Assembly (NCBI RefSeq): GCF_003382565.3
Contig: NZ_CP086253.1
Coordinates: 3,472,001-3,536,000, forward strand
DNA length: 64,000 nucleotides
Direction of reading: 5' to 3'
Source: Pectobacterium aquaticum
Lineage (GTDB): Bacteria > Pseudomonadota > Gammaproteobacteria > Enterobacterales > Enterobacteriaceae
Shown: piece by piece, positions 23,897 through 32,389 of the stretch
Position numbering within the stretch: the first letter of the stretch is position 1
How the letters are laid out: every line of letters starts with the position of its first letter
Program-made: the position numbers and the translations under genes
The notes under the pieces: model-generated
Database searches by the model: none
What the model was told of the DNA's origin: nothing
Seen by the model: the letters and a program-made list of their open reading frames with translations, nothing else

Positions 23897-23924
23897 AAGG
23901 GCCGATTACTCGGCCCTTCTTATT
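23897..23924. terminator. bidirectional terminator, tehB/ribB
   Basis: AAGGGCCG (23897-23904) pairs with CGGCCCTT (23911-23918), with T-rich DNA on the right and A-rich DNA on the left. It ends both convergent genes. Confidence 0.85.
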
Positions 23925-23941
23925 TCTATACACTGCGTGAA

Positions 23942-24595
23942 TCAGCTGGCTTTGCGCGCTGCCGCAATACGGTAAGCCACCAGATCTTCAATCGTCAGTA
24001 CCGGCATATCGTGCTGTTTGGCAAACGTGATCACTTCCGGCGCGTGCGCCATTGAACCATCATCGTTCGTCAGTTCACACAGAACACCAGACGGCTTCAG
24101 GCCCGCCAGCGTCATCAGATCGACCGTCGCTTCAGTGTGCCCCCCGCGAGTTAACACGCCACCCGGCTGGGCACGCAGCGGGAATACGTGACCAGGACGA
24201 TTCAGATCGCTCGGCTTGGCGTTATCCGCAATCGCGGCACGAATGGTGGTCAAGCGGTCGGCAGCGGAAACGCCCGTCGTCACGCCTTCGGCGGCTTCGA
24301 TCGTCACGGTGAATGCCGTTTGGTAATGGCTGGAGTTCTTCTCCACCATCATCGGCAATTCCAGTTGCTGGCGACGCTCTTCCGTCAGGCACAGGCACAC
24401 AATGCCACTGCCGTGACGAATCGTCAGCGCCATTTGTTCAACAGTCATATTTTCAGCGGAAAAGATCATGTCACCTTCGTTTTCACGATCTTCGTCATCC
24501 AACACCAGCACGCCGCGGCCATGACGCAATGCATCAAGTGCGCGTTCTACGCGTTCGGTAGGATTGCCAAATTCAGAAAGTAATGTCTGATTCAT
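23942..24595 (-). CDS. ribB: 3,4-dihydroxy-2-butanone 4-phosphate synthase
   Basis: RibB, 217 aa, converts ribulose 5-phosphate to 3,4-dihydroxy-2-butanone 4-phosphate plus formate in riboflavin synthesis. The acidic metal-binding loop DDEDRENEGDM (about residue 33) and the SGIVCL, AADR and GHVFPLRA...RGGHTEA segments are all present. The start is the ATG at 24595 (MNQTLLSEFG), matching E. coli in length; an in-frame start 15 nt upstream is not needed. It is preceded by a ~135 nt spacer and an FMN riboswitch, so it is turned down when FMN is plentiful. There is no GTP-cyclohydrolase fusion. Confidence 0.97.
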   Translation of the reverse strand: MNQTLLSEFGNPTERVERALDALRHGRGVLVLDDEDRENEGDMIFSAENMTVEQMALTIRHGSGIVCLCLTEERRQQLELPMMVEKNSSHYQTAFTVTIEAAEGVTTGVSAADRLTTIRAAIADNAKPSDLNRPGHVFPLRAQPGGVLTRGGHTEATVDLMTLAGLKPSGVLCELTNDDGSMAHAPEVITFAKQHDMPVLTIEDLVAYRIAAARKAS

Positions 24596-24728
24596 GGTAA
24601 AAAACCTCAATGTTATTATGGATTACCAGAATCAGGGCGAGCTTGAGGAGTAACCATTACTACTGGTTGCATAGTAATAGCTAACAAAAATAACGCGAGC
24701 GAGCATATAGCTCGACAGATACCGTTAC

Positions 24729-24905
24729 TCTCTCCCATCCGGACTTTAACCGTCGGCTCCGGAATTACACCGGATCTGCTGACCCCACGTTGCGAAACCG
24801 ATAATAAAAAACCGGAAAACACAGCGAGAGCGCTCGCGGGCTTCCAGTGCGCAGAGACTGCGTTCACTGGTTTACCGCCGGTGGGGAATTACACCCCGCC
24901 CTGAG
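24729..24905 (-). promoter_or_regulatory. FMN riboswitch (RFN element)
   Basis: Read on the minus strand, the leader has the conserved RFN blocks in order: CTCAGGGCGGGGTG, CCCCACCGGCGGTAA, the AACGCAGTC...GCGCACTGG arm, GTCAGCAGATCCGGTG and TAAAGTCCGGATGGGAGAGAG. The expression platform follows. CCTCAA and TTGAGG plus six Ts just before the ribB ATG could form a terminator or SD-masking hairpin. Confidence 0.95.
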
Positions 24906-25113
24906 AATAAGCGGGTTTACTATAACGCTAATACCTCGATAGGGCAATTGATCCACAACAGGAAATAGGGCAAAACGTCTGCTGGATTACAGTAAAACTA
25001 TTCTGAATTACAGTAAAACCATGCTGAATATGTGCAAAGCCGATGTCAGATTTTATTTATACCCATTACACTTGCTATAGTAATAACTTACATAACCTAA
25101 TCAGGAAAGCGAC

Positions 25114-25404
25114 ATGATTGACCCAAAGAAGATTGAGCAAATCGCCCGTCAAGTGCATGAATCTATGCCAAAAGGTATCCGGGAATTGGGTGATGATGTG
25201 GAGAAAAAAATTCGTCAGGTCTTGCAGGCACAGCTGACCCGGTTGGATTTGGTGAACCGTGAAGAGTTCGATATTCAGACGCAGGTTCTGCTCCGCACGC
25301 GCGAGAAGATTGCTCGCCTGGAACAGCGTATGACCGAGCTGGAAGCGAAACTGTCTACGGAAGAAAAGCCCGCCGCAGCGCCAGAAAACGACCAATCGTC
25401 ATAA
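25114..25404 (+). CDS. ubiK: UbiK, ubiquinone biosynthesis accessory factor
   Basis: Small BMFP-family protein of 96 aa (formerly YqiC). It trimerises through a C-terminal coiled coil (TREKIARLEQRMTELEAKL) and supports the soluble Ubi complex together with UbiJ during aerobic ubiquinone synthesis. The N-terminal amphipathic part (PKKIEQIARQVHESMPKGIRE) is typical. It is divergent from ribB, an arrangement I recall from other enterobacteria. A hairpin lies ~40 bp after the stop, and the foreign island starts ~100 bp downstream. Confidence 0.92.
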   Translation: MIDPKKIEQIARQVHESMPKGIRELGDDVEKKIRQVLQAQLTRLDLVNREEFDIQTQVLLRTREKIARLEQRMTELEAKLSTEEKPAAAPENDQSS

Positions 25405-25442
25405 CACTCGTTTCATCACAACAGCTCGTCATCATCGCGATA

Positions 25443-25464
25443 CAACGCCCTAATCAGGGCGTTG
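25443..25464 (+). terminator. hairpin after ubiK
   Basis: CAACGCCCT (25443-25451) and AGGGCGTTG (25456-25464) pair perfectly around AATC. There is no T-run, so its termination strength is uncertain. Confidence 0.55.
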
Positions 25465-25500
25465 CTCGATTCCCTACTCTGCGCCAGCGACAGTCACGGG

Positions 25501-25826
25501 ACCCTGTACACGATTCTGTGTAAATGCCTTTCTCAGAAATGACCGTCTAGGCGGTACTAAACTCGACAATAAAGCGGCTCATCGGCAGCCGCCAGTTTTG
25601 TATCGGCATCGTCCATTTTTTTGATGCCGACTGGATCGCTAGCCACACCACTTTCCTCGCAGAGTCATCTGTTGGGTACACCTTTCGTTTCTTGATGGCA
25701 TGCAGGATCACGCGGTTTAGCGACTCAATAGCATTCGTCGTGTAGATCGCTTTACGAATGTCCGGTGGGTAAGCGAATAACGTGGACAAATTATCCCAGT
25801 TCGCCTGCCAGTTCCTGCCTGCCATT
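25501..25826 (-). mobile_element. IS256-family remnant (one end plus transposase C-terminus)
   Basis: A left inverted repeat (CCCTGTACACGATTCTGTGT) is followed by the last ~88 codons of an IS256-type transposase (NWQANWDNLSTLFAYPPD...MPMSRFIVEF, stop at 25547). It is clearly related to the complete element at 15.4 kb but belongs to a different member. The rest of the element is gone. It marks the left boundary of the AT-rich island. Confidence 0.85.
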
Positions 25827-25923
25827 CGACAACCTGTTCCATGACCACTACATGGCCTAATCTGTTGCTCTTACCCGCTTCGGTGTTGTTGGGCGTAATA
25901 TTATCTTTGATCACCGGAGCATT
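25827..25923 (-). other. unrecognised protein-coding fragment
   Basis: On the minus strand an open stretch reads APVIKDNITPNNTEAGKSNR and continues LGHVVVMEQV, then loses frame at the IS remnant. It has coding character but neither start nor stop, and I cannot name its family. Between it and the next gene (25924-26217) is AT-rich DNA containing an eight-C run at 26056-26063, which I take as the promoter region of the island genes. Confidence 0.25.
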
Positions 25924-26217
25924 TAATAAATACCTATAAATAACATGACGTAATTATTTTAATTTTTAATTATTTCGTTTAAATAAAAATTCATATAGTG
26001 ATAACTATATAATTATTAACTATATTATATAGAATCAATGAGATATGTATGTTTTCCCCCCCCACAAAGCAAGTAATGTTTTTTTACAAAATAAATCATG
26101 ATTTTTAACATTGCATACTGCAAATTAAGCCGTATTATCACGTTTTCAATTCGTACATTTCAATGGAATCTATGGTTACGGTTATCTAGCAACTGTAGGA
26201 AATACATGGAGAGTTTT

Positions 26218-27003
26218 ATGAACGATTTGCTACGTTTCACTTCTCGTATAAATATTTCCGCCCCTACTATTTCAGATGTAAGTTATCTTTTTAAATTGCA
26301 TTGTGCTCACATATATTCAATTCCATTTGAAAATATGAGCATGAAAGAAAATGCATCCAAGGGAATTAGTTATTTAACTATAGCCGAATCCATCTTAGGA
26401 AATAGAAGAGGAGGGATTTGTTTTGAATTTTCTGTTTTGCTTAAACCTTTTCTAGAACATGTTGGATTTATATATAGGTGCCGATTGGCCAGATTGTTAA
26501 CACCGATATTTACCCCTGCAACCCACCAGATATTCGTTATTTCAATAGAGGAGAAAGATTGGATCTTCGACATTGGTTATGGGGCTAAAGGCCCAAGGGC
26601 CCCTTTACTTTTAGCTGATGGGTATGAGCACCAACATTCTTTTCTTTCTTCTCGTGTAAGTAAATGTCACAAGCATGGATGGATCGTCTCAGTGAAAGAA
26701 AATAGTAAACCGGATGCATTGTGGGAAGATATTTATGCTTTTCATGATATTGAAACAACGATTGAAGATGTTGATATGGCGTATTTCTATACTTTGTATT
26801 CACCAAATAGTCTCCTCAACATGAACAATGTGGCAAGTATGCCAACGAAAAATGGGCGTATAAGTATACGCAACAACATTTTCACTGAGGTCGATGGGTT
26901 GTCTTCTTCTTCAAACGAAATAGCAAACCGAGAAGAACTATCGTTACTTCTTTCATCTCGATTTGGGATCAATATCGAACCTGAAAAATTACCCCATATG
27001 TGA
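26218..27003 (+). CDS. arylamine N-acetyltransferase family protein
   Basis: Protein of 261 aa from the ATG at 26218, which has GGAGAG upstream; longer in-frame starts lack an SD. It matches the NAT fold with its Cys-His-Asp triad: Cys68 in RRGGICFE, His103 in THQIF, Asp118 in FDIGYG. Family members transfer acetyl or other acyl groups to amines, and divergent ones close amide bonds in rifamycin-type biosynthesis. This one is only weakly conserved outside the triad, which together with its neighbours (hydrolase, MFS, ATP-grasp) suggests a biosynthetic role over detoxification. Its GC content is far lower than that of ubiK or yjeH. The next gene starts 7 bp later. Confidence 0.8.
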   Translation: MNDLLRFTSRINISAPTISDVSYLFKLHCAHIYSIPFENMSMKENASKGISYLTIAESILGNRRGGICFEFSVLLKPFLEHVGFIYRCRLARLLTPIFTPATHQIFVISIEEKDWIFDIGYGAKGPRAPLLLADGYEHQHSFLSSRVSKCHKHGWIVSVKENSKPDALWEDIYAFHDIETTIEDVDMAYFYTLYSPNSLLNMNNVASMPTKNGRISIRNNIFTEVDGLSSSSNEIANREELSLLLSSRFGINIEPEKLPHM

Positions 27004-27010
27004 GGAATGA

Positions 27011-27574
27011 ATGGAAACTACTTATCTGATTGTCCCTGGCTATACTAACTCTGGTCCTGAACATTGGCAGTCTTACATGGAAAGGAAGTATACGAATGTT
27101 ATCCGTGTCATACAGGATGATTGGAATAATCCTTGTCGCCAGACATGGGTAGAGCGTCTGGATCAGGCAATAAAGAATACTACAGGTGACATCGTGCTAA
27201 TCGGGCATAGTTGTGGCGCTGTTAGCGTAGCCCAATGGGCAGAATCTTACGCCAGTGAGAAGGTCATCTATGCAGTTATGGTTGCGCTTGCTGACGTTGA
27301 CGCTCAGGATGCTCTGGAGGATATTCGTCAGCAAAGGCCGCTACCTACCAAGAACCTTTCTATAACTTCCCTTCTGATTTGTAGCGATAACGACGAGCAT
27401 CTTTCATTGCAACGAGCTCATGAGCTGGCCTCCGCATGGGGAAGTGAAATAAAAGTAATTCCTGGTGCTGGACATATTCATACAGCTGCAGGATACGGTG
27501 AATGGCTGACTGGGGAAAAACTAATTGAGGAGTTTACAGGTAGGAAATTAATCAGAAAGGGAGAAAAAGAATAA
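27011..27574 (+). CDS. RBBP9/YdeN-type alpha/beta-hydrolase
   Basis: Small serine hydrolase of 187 aa. It has the family start (YLIVPGYTNSGPEHWQ), the nucleophile elbow GHSCG with Ser67, an acidic residue in CSDNDEH (~126-128), and His155 in GAGHIH. Bacterial members are cytoplasmic hydrolases of mostly unknown substrate, and in gene clusters they can act as editing or releasing enzymes. It is tightly packed between the NAT-like gene (7 bp) and the MFS gene (2 bp), so they form one operon. AT-rich like its neighbours. Confidence 0.82.
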   Translation: METTYLIVPGYTNSGPEHWQSYMERKYTNVIRVIQDDWNNPCRQTWVERLDQAIKNTTGDIVLIGHSCGAVSVAQWAESYASEKVIYAVMVALADVDAQDALEDIRQQRPLPTKNLSITSLLICSDNDEHLSLQRAHELASAWGSEIKVIPGAGHIHTAAGYGEWLTGEKLIEEFTGRKLIRKGEKE

Positions 27575-27576
27575 AA

Positions 27577-28761
27577 ATGTTAAAAGAAATAGAGAGGTTT
27601 AGTCCTGCGGTTAGGAATTTCCTGATTGCGACTTTTTTAATGGGGCTAAGTAATGGCATGTTTGATGCTGTTTATAATTTCTATCTGGAAATTCGTGGGA
27701 TTGATAAATCAGATACAGGGCATATTTACGCCATTGCAATGATAATGATGGCCGCAGCAGTAGTGCCTTTGATTTATCTGAGTAAGAAAGTTTCTCAGAA
27801 AAGTCTTCTTATCTATTCTTCCTTCATTTATGCATTCCCTTTCATTTTACTCCCCTTCTTGACAACAATAACTGCGAGTGCACTAACGTTAGGGTTGATC
27901 TTATCTGGCATGATTGCGTTGCTATCGCTCGGAAATTCATTGGTAGGATCAAATGTTGAAGCAAGTAGCCGTACTGCGCTATTTAGCTGTTTCTTCATTT
28001 CCTATCTGGGGGCAGCTATGGTGGGATCAGTTATAGTTAGCCTAATAACTTATTATTCTCGTGCGGCTAATCTAGTAAACTATCAGTTTATTCTAGTGGC
28101 ATCTTTTTTTTCTGCCATATTGATGATTTATTTCCGATTGAGATCTTTAGATGGAATTGTTGAACCAGACAAAGAGGGAATAAAAATTTCAAGGGGTAGG
28201 GAAACTGAATGGTTTAATTTTTTTGTGCTATTTGTTGCCTCTTCCTTGCTTGGCGGCTCTATTACTTTGATATTTCGATTCATTAATATTGTATTCAATC
28301 TTGCGTATTCAATGAATGTCAGTGAAATCTCTCTTATAATGGGGGGGGACAAAGTCATTAGTATTGTTGGAGCAATTTTTGCGCCTTTGTTGGTTAAACG
28401 ATTTTCCCTTAAACCAACTGTCATTATCGCTGGAGTGCTAACATTCATATGCATCTATGCTCAGTCTCTCCATATGTCAGTTGCGGTTTTTATCGCTTTG
28501 TATTTTATCAGGCTTTTACTTAATTATTGTCTGATGCCACTTCTTGATACGCTTGCTATTACGGGGTTCGCGAAAGAGAGAACACTATTATCGACAAGTA
28601 TACGCCAACTTTCTTTCTATCTCGGGAGTGCTTTATCGGCAGTCATTTATGGAAAAATTCTTGATAGTGGCCATTGGGAAAATGCTCTTGTAATTTCAGC
28701 TGTACTTGCACTCACTGGTTCCATTTTTATGACCATGATTCGAGTTAAAAATAGTAATTAA
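27577..28761 (+). CDS. MFS transporter of the island
   Basis: Major facilitator superfamily protein of 394 aa with about 12 hydrophobic helices. The first (FLIATFLMGLSNGMFDAVYNF) has the look of small-molecule exporters in biosynthetic or resistance clusters. The gene begins 2 bp after the hydrolase stop. Its coding sequence includes a run of eight Gs (28341-28348, encoding Met-Gly-Gly-Asp) where slippage would shift the frame. Most likely it exports the cluster's product or gives self-protection; the substrate is unknown. Confidence 0.78.
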   Translation: MLKEIERFSPAVRNFLIATFLMGLSNGMFDAVYNFYLEIRGIDKSDTGHIYAIAMIMMAAAVVPLIYLSKKVSQKSLLIYSSFIYAFPFILLPFLTTITASALTLGLILSGMIALLSLGNSLVGSNVEASSRTALFSCFFISYLGAAMVGSVIVSLITYYSRAANLVNYQFILVASFFSAILMIYFRLRSLDGIVEPDKEGIKISRGRETEWFNFFVLFVASSLLGGSITLIFRFINIVFNLAYSMNVSEISLIMGGDKVISIVGAIFAPLLVKRFSLKPTVIIAGVLTFICIYAQSLHMSVAVFIALYFIRLLLNYCLMPLLDTLAITGFAKERTLLSTSIRQLSFYLGSALSAVIYGKILDSGHWENALVISAVLALTGSIFMTMIRVKNSN

Positions 28762-28787
28762 CAGTTACATGAGCTGAGGCATAATTT

Positions 28788-28981
28788 ATGAATACTAATG
28801 TAGTGATCCCTGATAGTGAGAACGTTGCTATAATGTTGAAAAAGCTTTCCTTATTATGGAAAAGTAGGGCAGCGGTCAATAACAGACATTCAGAATATTC
28901 AGACCTTGAGTTTGATGTATTAAAAAAAGACTTTAGTGAGTCACTTCTACCATTTCGTTTGCATGAAGCATGGAAGGAGCA
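28788..28981 (+). pseudogene. 5' fragment of an unrecognised gene, cut by the ISAs1-family element
   Basis: From the ATG at 28788, ~65 codons of helical, charged sequence (MNTNVVIPDSENVAIMLKKL... LLPFRLHEAWKEQ) run into the IS, where the frame ends artificially at 29027. It begins 26 bp after the MFS stop, so it belonged to the same operon. It does not look like the nucleotide-binding start of the ATP-grasp gene on the other side of the IS. It is therefore probably a separate gene whose remainder was deleted; a family cannot be assigned. Confidence 0.5.
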
Positions 28982-30220
28982 GGGCAAGATCATGAACGTT
29001 TTTTGCACAATTCGACGTCAACATTGACCTGACGAGTCGACTATGATCTTATGCTCCTCTTTTGAGGAGTGACCATGAATTTAGATACCATCAAAGCGCA
29101 TTTCAGTATCATCCGCGATGAACGACAAAGCGCAAAAGTGGATTACCCACTGTTTGATATTTTGTTTGCTTCAATCTGCGCAGTGATAGCGGGAGGCCAG
29201 GGCTGGACTGACATTCGTGAGTACGTTCTCGGCCATCATGACTGGTTCCTTAAACAGGGCTTATTTGAAAAAGGTGTGCCCGTTGATGATACCTTTGCTC
29301 GCCTAATTTCAAATATTGAGCCCGCTGAATTCCGCGATTGTTTTCTCGCCTGGATGAAAGCCGTGCACAAGTTAACCTGTGGTGAAGTCGTCGCTATTGA
29401 TGGCAAGACTTTGCGCGGCTCTTATGACAGAGACGACAGGCAAAGCACCATCCATATGGTAAGTGCCTATGCCAGCGCCAACCAACTCGTATTGGGCCAG
29501 CTTAAAACTGATGCTAAAAGCAATGAAATCACCGCGATACCCGCGCTGATTCAGATGTTGGACTTGCGAGGTGCCATCGTGACAATTGATGCGATGGCCT
29601 GTCAGACCAAGATTGCCAAGGCGATTACGAGCAAAGGTGGCGACTACTTATTGGCAGTTAAGGGCAATCAAGGCAAGTTAGCGGCAGCGATACAGGCCGC
29701 TTTTACCCCACATCGGCGCGCGCCAATTGACAGGGGCATATCTCAAGTTGAGAAGCAGAAAAGCCGAGTGGAGGCACGCACTTACCATGTACTGGATGCC
29801 AGTGATATGGTTGGGGATTTCTCTGCCTGGCTCGGGCTAACCAGCATAGTCATGGTCGAAAGTTACCGCGCAGCAAAAGGCAAAGCGCCAGAGTTGGAGT
29901 ACCGCTACTACATCAGTTCAGCCAAACTAACCCCAGAGCAGGCCGGAGATGCGATACGGGCCCATTGGGGTATCGAGTCCATGCATTGGATTTTAGATGT
30001 CAGTATGCGAGAGGATGCTTGCCAGATTTACCGAGAAAACGCCGCAGAAAACTTGGCAGGGTTAAGGCACATGGCGCTGAACATGCTCAGAGCCGAGCCA
30101 ACGAAGATTAGCGTACCGATGAAACAAAAACGCTGCATGATGAAACCCGTGTTCTTGGAGCAAGTTCTTATGGCTGGATTAACGTCAATGGTTAAATGTT
30201 GATCACTCATGCGGACGCCC
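28982..30220 (+). mobile_element. ISAs1-family (H-repeat type) insertion sequence
   Basis: About 1.24 kb. Proposed ends are GGGCAAGATCATGAACG on the left and the inverse of GGGCGTCCGCATGAGTG on the right, both also sharing a TCAACATT block further in. The flanks show no obvious direct duplication, and different truncated genes lie on each side, so an IS-adjacent deletion is likely. Exact ends are uncertain by some bases. Confidence 0.75.
29075..30202 (+). CDS. ISAs1-family transposase (H-repeat-associated protein type)
   Basis: Intact 375-aa DDE transposase. The start is the ATG at 29075 after GAGGAG. Acidic residues are recognisable in AIDGKTLRGS, TIDAMACQ and HWGIESMHW. It closely resembles the H-repeat proteins found beside Rhs elements in E. 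coli. GC content is higher than that of the surrounding island genes, as expected for a later arrival. Confidence 0.92.
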   Translation: MNLDTIKAHFSIIRDERQSAKVDYPLFDILFASICAVIAGGQGWTDIREYVLGHHDWFLKQGLFEKGVPVDDTFARLISNIEPAEFRDCFLAWMKAVHKLTCGEVVAIDGKTLRGSYDRDDRQSTIHMVSAYASANQLVLGQLKTDAKSNEITAIPALIQMLDLRGAIVTIDAMACQTKIAKAITSKGGDYLLAVKGNQGKLAAAIQAAFTPHRRAPIDRGISQVEKQKSRVEARTYHVLDASDMVGDFSAWLGLTSIVMVESYRAAKGKAPELEYRYYISSAKLTPEQAGDAIRAHWGIESMHWILDVSMREDACQIYRENAAENLAGLRHMALNMLRAEPTKISVPMKQKRCMMKPVFLEQVLMAGLTSMVKC

Positions 30221-30905
30221 TGATAGTGAACTGCTCATAGAACAGAAAATCGAAGGGATCGAGTATGTTGTTGACGCAGTAAGCAATGAGGGGGAGCATT
30301 TCATCGTAAATATATTCAGATATATAAAAGAACAGGTAGATGGAGTGCCTATTTATCGGCAGATGATTACTGAACCGGTAACTGAACATTCGTCTCTCGT
30401 TAACTATGTCAAAAAGGTCCTGACCTCACTCGGGATTGTTAACGGTAGCTCCCACAATGAAGTCATCATGTCCTCAGATGGCCCCGTATTGGTTGAGTCA
30501 GGAGCAAGAATGCATGGTGGGCTTGGGCCCCGTCTCGTGAATGAATGTAATTCACATTCCCTCATTGATCTTGGTTTGATGGCTCGTATTTCTTCTTCTG
30601 ATTTTAGAGAGAAAACCATGAATACTCCGACATTGAAGAAGTATGCAGTTGAATATTTTCTCAGTTCATCCGCTTCAGGAATGGTAAAGGATGTGCATAT
30701 AGAGGAGATGTGTTCACCATTATCAAGTTACGGATTTACTGCATGTAAAGTTAAGTCTGGCGACCATATAGAGAAAACTACCGATCTTGTCACATCTTAT
30801 GGCCGTGTTGTGTTGTTCAATACTGATTTGGCAATTCTTGAACAAGATGCAGCGGCTATAGTTGAAATGGAGAGAAATAGTAGACTAATCACCCTCGAAA
30901 GCTAA
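30221..30905 (+). pseudogene. ATP-grasp ligase, C-terminal half only
   Basis: The frame entering from the IS encodes ~228 residues typical of the second half of an ATP-grasp enzyme: LLIEQKIEGIEYVVDAV, then HNEVIMSSDGPVLVESGARMHGG with the Mg-binding Glu/Asn and the Arg. Closest in style are the L-amino-acid and dipeptide ligases. The N-terminal ~180 residues and the ATP P-loop-like strand are lost. The formal start (GTG 30345) is not meaningful. A terminator at 30953 follows. Its presence with an acyltransferase, hydrolase and exporter hints at a former peptide or amide biosynthesis operon. Confidence 0.7.
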
Positions 30906-30952
30906 ATAGCAGATTATGTGGGTACCCGATAGCCACATCCCAAGCGAAATAG

Positions 30953-30974
30953 GGAGGAAATATTCCTCCTTTTC
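30953..30974 (+). terminator. terminator ending the island operon
   Basis: GGAGGAA (30953-30959) pairs with TTCCTCC (30963-30969), followed by TTTTT. It lies ~50 bp after the ATP-grasp stop. Confidence 0.8.
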
Positions 30975-31018
30975 TAACCAATGGTGTAGCGGCACACTAA
31001 TTTTCATCACCTCATAAA

Positions 31019-31046
31019 GCCCCTGTACACGACTCAGTGGAAATGC
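31019..31046. other. IS256-type end footprint at the right edge of the island
   Basis: CCCTGTACACGACTCAGTGG and the next ~7 bases match the left inverted repeat of the IS256 remnant at 25501 at about 23 of 27 positions, in the same orientation. The match overlaps the stop codon of yjeH. It could be a leftover IS end or chance similarity. Confidence 0.4.
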
Positions 31047-32275
31047 TTACGCGGCAGGAACAGCCACAGCACAGCCAGCATGATTAACGCATACAGCGAT
31101 TTCCAGCCGATCATCAGCAACAGCGCACAGCAGAGCAGGCCGCCGATTGCCGCCATCACTTTGGCGCGCCCTTTCAGCAAACGCCACCCCGCCAGCATAC
31201 ACAGCAGATAAATCAGAACGAAGATACCGTTCGCGTACACAATCAGCATGTCCAGCGGCAACCTAAGCCAGTAAATTAACAGGCAGCACACCAGACAGCA
31301 GGCCACCACAACCGACAGCGCATTCACCGGCGCTTGCCCTGAGGACAGCTTCGCCAGAGCACTTCCTTTCGATGCCTGCGACCAGACTAAACGTGCAAAG
31401 CCCTGCGTATAGATATTCACGCTGGCAAAGCAGGCCAGATACCCGACAAAGCAGGCAATCCACAGCGCGTGTTCGCCAAACAGCTGCACAACGATGCTCG
31501 GCAGTGAGGCCGTTGCGGCAATTCCCTCTCCGTAAGCCTTAAAATGCAGCACGGCTACCGTACATCCCCAATACACCGCGCCAGCGACCAGCATGCCGAT
31601 GAGTAAAGCCCGTGGGAAATCCCGCTCCGGCACCCGAAACTCCGTCGACATGTGGGCAAAGGCTTCAAGGCCGACGAAGCACCAGAACATCACAGCCAGC
31701 GCACCGAAAGTGTTAGACCACGACAGTTCACTCACCGACGGCCAGGGAATGTGTGCAGGCGTGATATCGCCCTGCCACCAGATCGCGGCAACCAGCCCCA
31801 CCACCAGCATCGCAATGACGATCTGAATATTGGCGCTGGATCCCGCACTGCGCAGGCCAAGCAGCCAGATACCACCCAGCGTCAGAAGCTGTACGCAGAG
31901 TAGCCCCAGATCGCTCCAGCCAAATGCCGCCTGCCAGAATCCGGCGGCAATCTGCAAAGCAGCAGGCAGCCCCAGAGGAATAACGGACAGGAATAGCCAG
32001 CCGGTTACACGCGCCATGCGCGGCCCAAAAGCGAGGTTAACAAAGTGCGCAGCCCCGCCCGCATTCGGGAAATGTTGACCTAGCGCGGCAAAGCCAATGG
32101 CGATAGGAAAAACAAGCAGGATCAAGATCGGCCACGCCCATAGGCTGTCTTGCTGTGCCAACTGTGCAACCAGTGCGGGCACTGCAAACACCCCAGTTCC
32201 CAGCAAAGAAGTAGACAGCAACCCCACGCCCTGAATCAGCCCAAGCTCTTGTTTTAATCCTTTTGCTTCACTCAC
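31034..32275 (-). CDS. yjeH: YjeH-like amino-acid exporter (APC superfamily)
   Basis: Membrane protein of 413 aa with about 12 helices. It closely follows E. coli YjeH, an exporter of L-methionine and branched-chain amino acids (GLLSTSLLGTGVFAVPALV at the start, FWCFVGLEAFAHMSTEFR in the middle, LVWSQA later). The extreme C-terminus (LPRKHFH) is shorter than in E. coli and coincides with the IS256-end-like sequence, so the last few codons may have been replaced. The helical core is complete. It is monocistronic, with the zipA terminator behind its promoter region. Confidence 0.9.
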   Translation of the reverse strand: MSEAKGLKQELGLIQGVGLLSTSLLGTGVFAVPALVAQLAQQDSLWAWPILILLVFPIAIGFAALGQHFPNAGGAAHFVNLAFGPRMARVTGWLFLSVIPLGLPAALQIAAGFWQAAFGWSDLGLLCVQLLTLGGIWLLGLRSAGSSANIQIVIAMLVVGLVAAIWWQGDITPAHIPWPSVSELSWSNTFGALAVMFWCFVGLEAFAHMSTEFRVPERDFPRALLIGMLVAGAVYWGCTVAVLHFKAYGEGIAATASLPSIVVQLFGEHALWIACFVGYLACFASVNIYTQGFARLVWSQASKGSALAKLSSGQAPVNALSVVVACCLVCCLLIYWLRLPLDMLIVYANGIFVLIYLLCMLAGWRLLKGRAKVMAAIGGLLCCALLLMIGWKSLYALIMLAVLWLFLPRKHFH

Positions 32276-32325
32276 TACGTTTCACCTTTTGTTGCTTTTT
32301 TACACCACACCGCTGCCGGATCTAA

Positions 32326-32356
32326 AAATAAAAAAAGCCTCCACTAACGGAGGCTT
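32326..32356 (-). terminator. terminator of zipA
   Basis: On the minus strand AAGCCTCC and GGAGGCTT (32335-32356) pair and are followed by TTTTTTATTTTT, about 35 bp after the zipA stop. Confidence 0.88.
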
Positions 32357-32389
32357 CTCTCACCCACAGAATTCACAAGCTTTATACTA

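Noticed and set aside
24616..24867. 83-codon minus-strand ORF upstream of ribB
   Set aside because: It lies entirely within the FMN riboswitch and its expression platform; the conserved RNA blocks explain the sequence and there is no SD.
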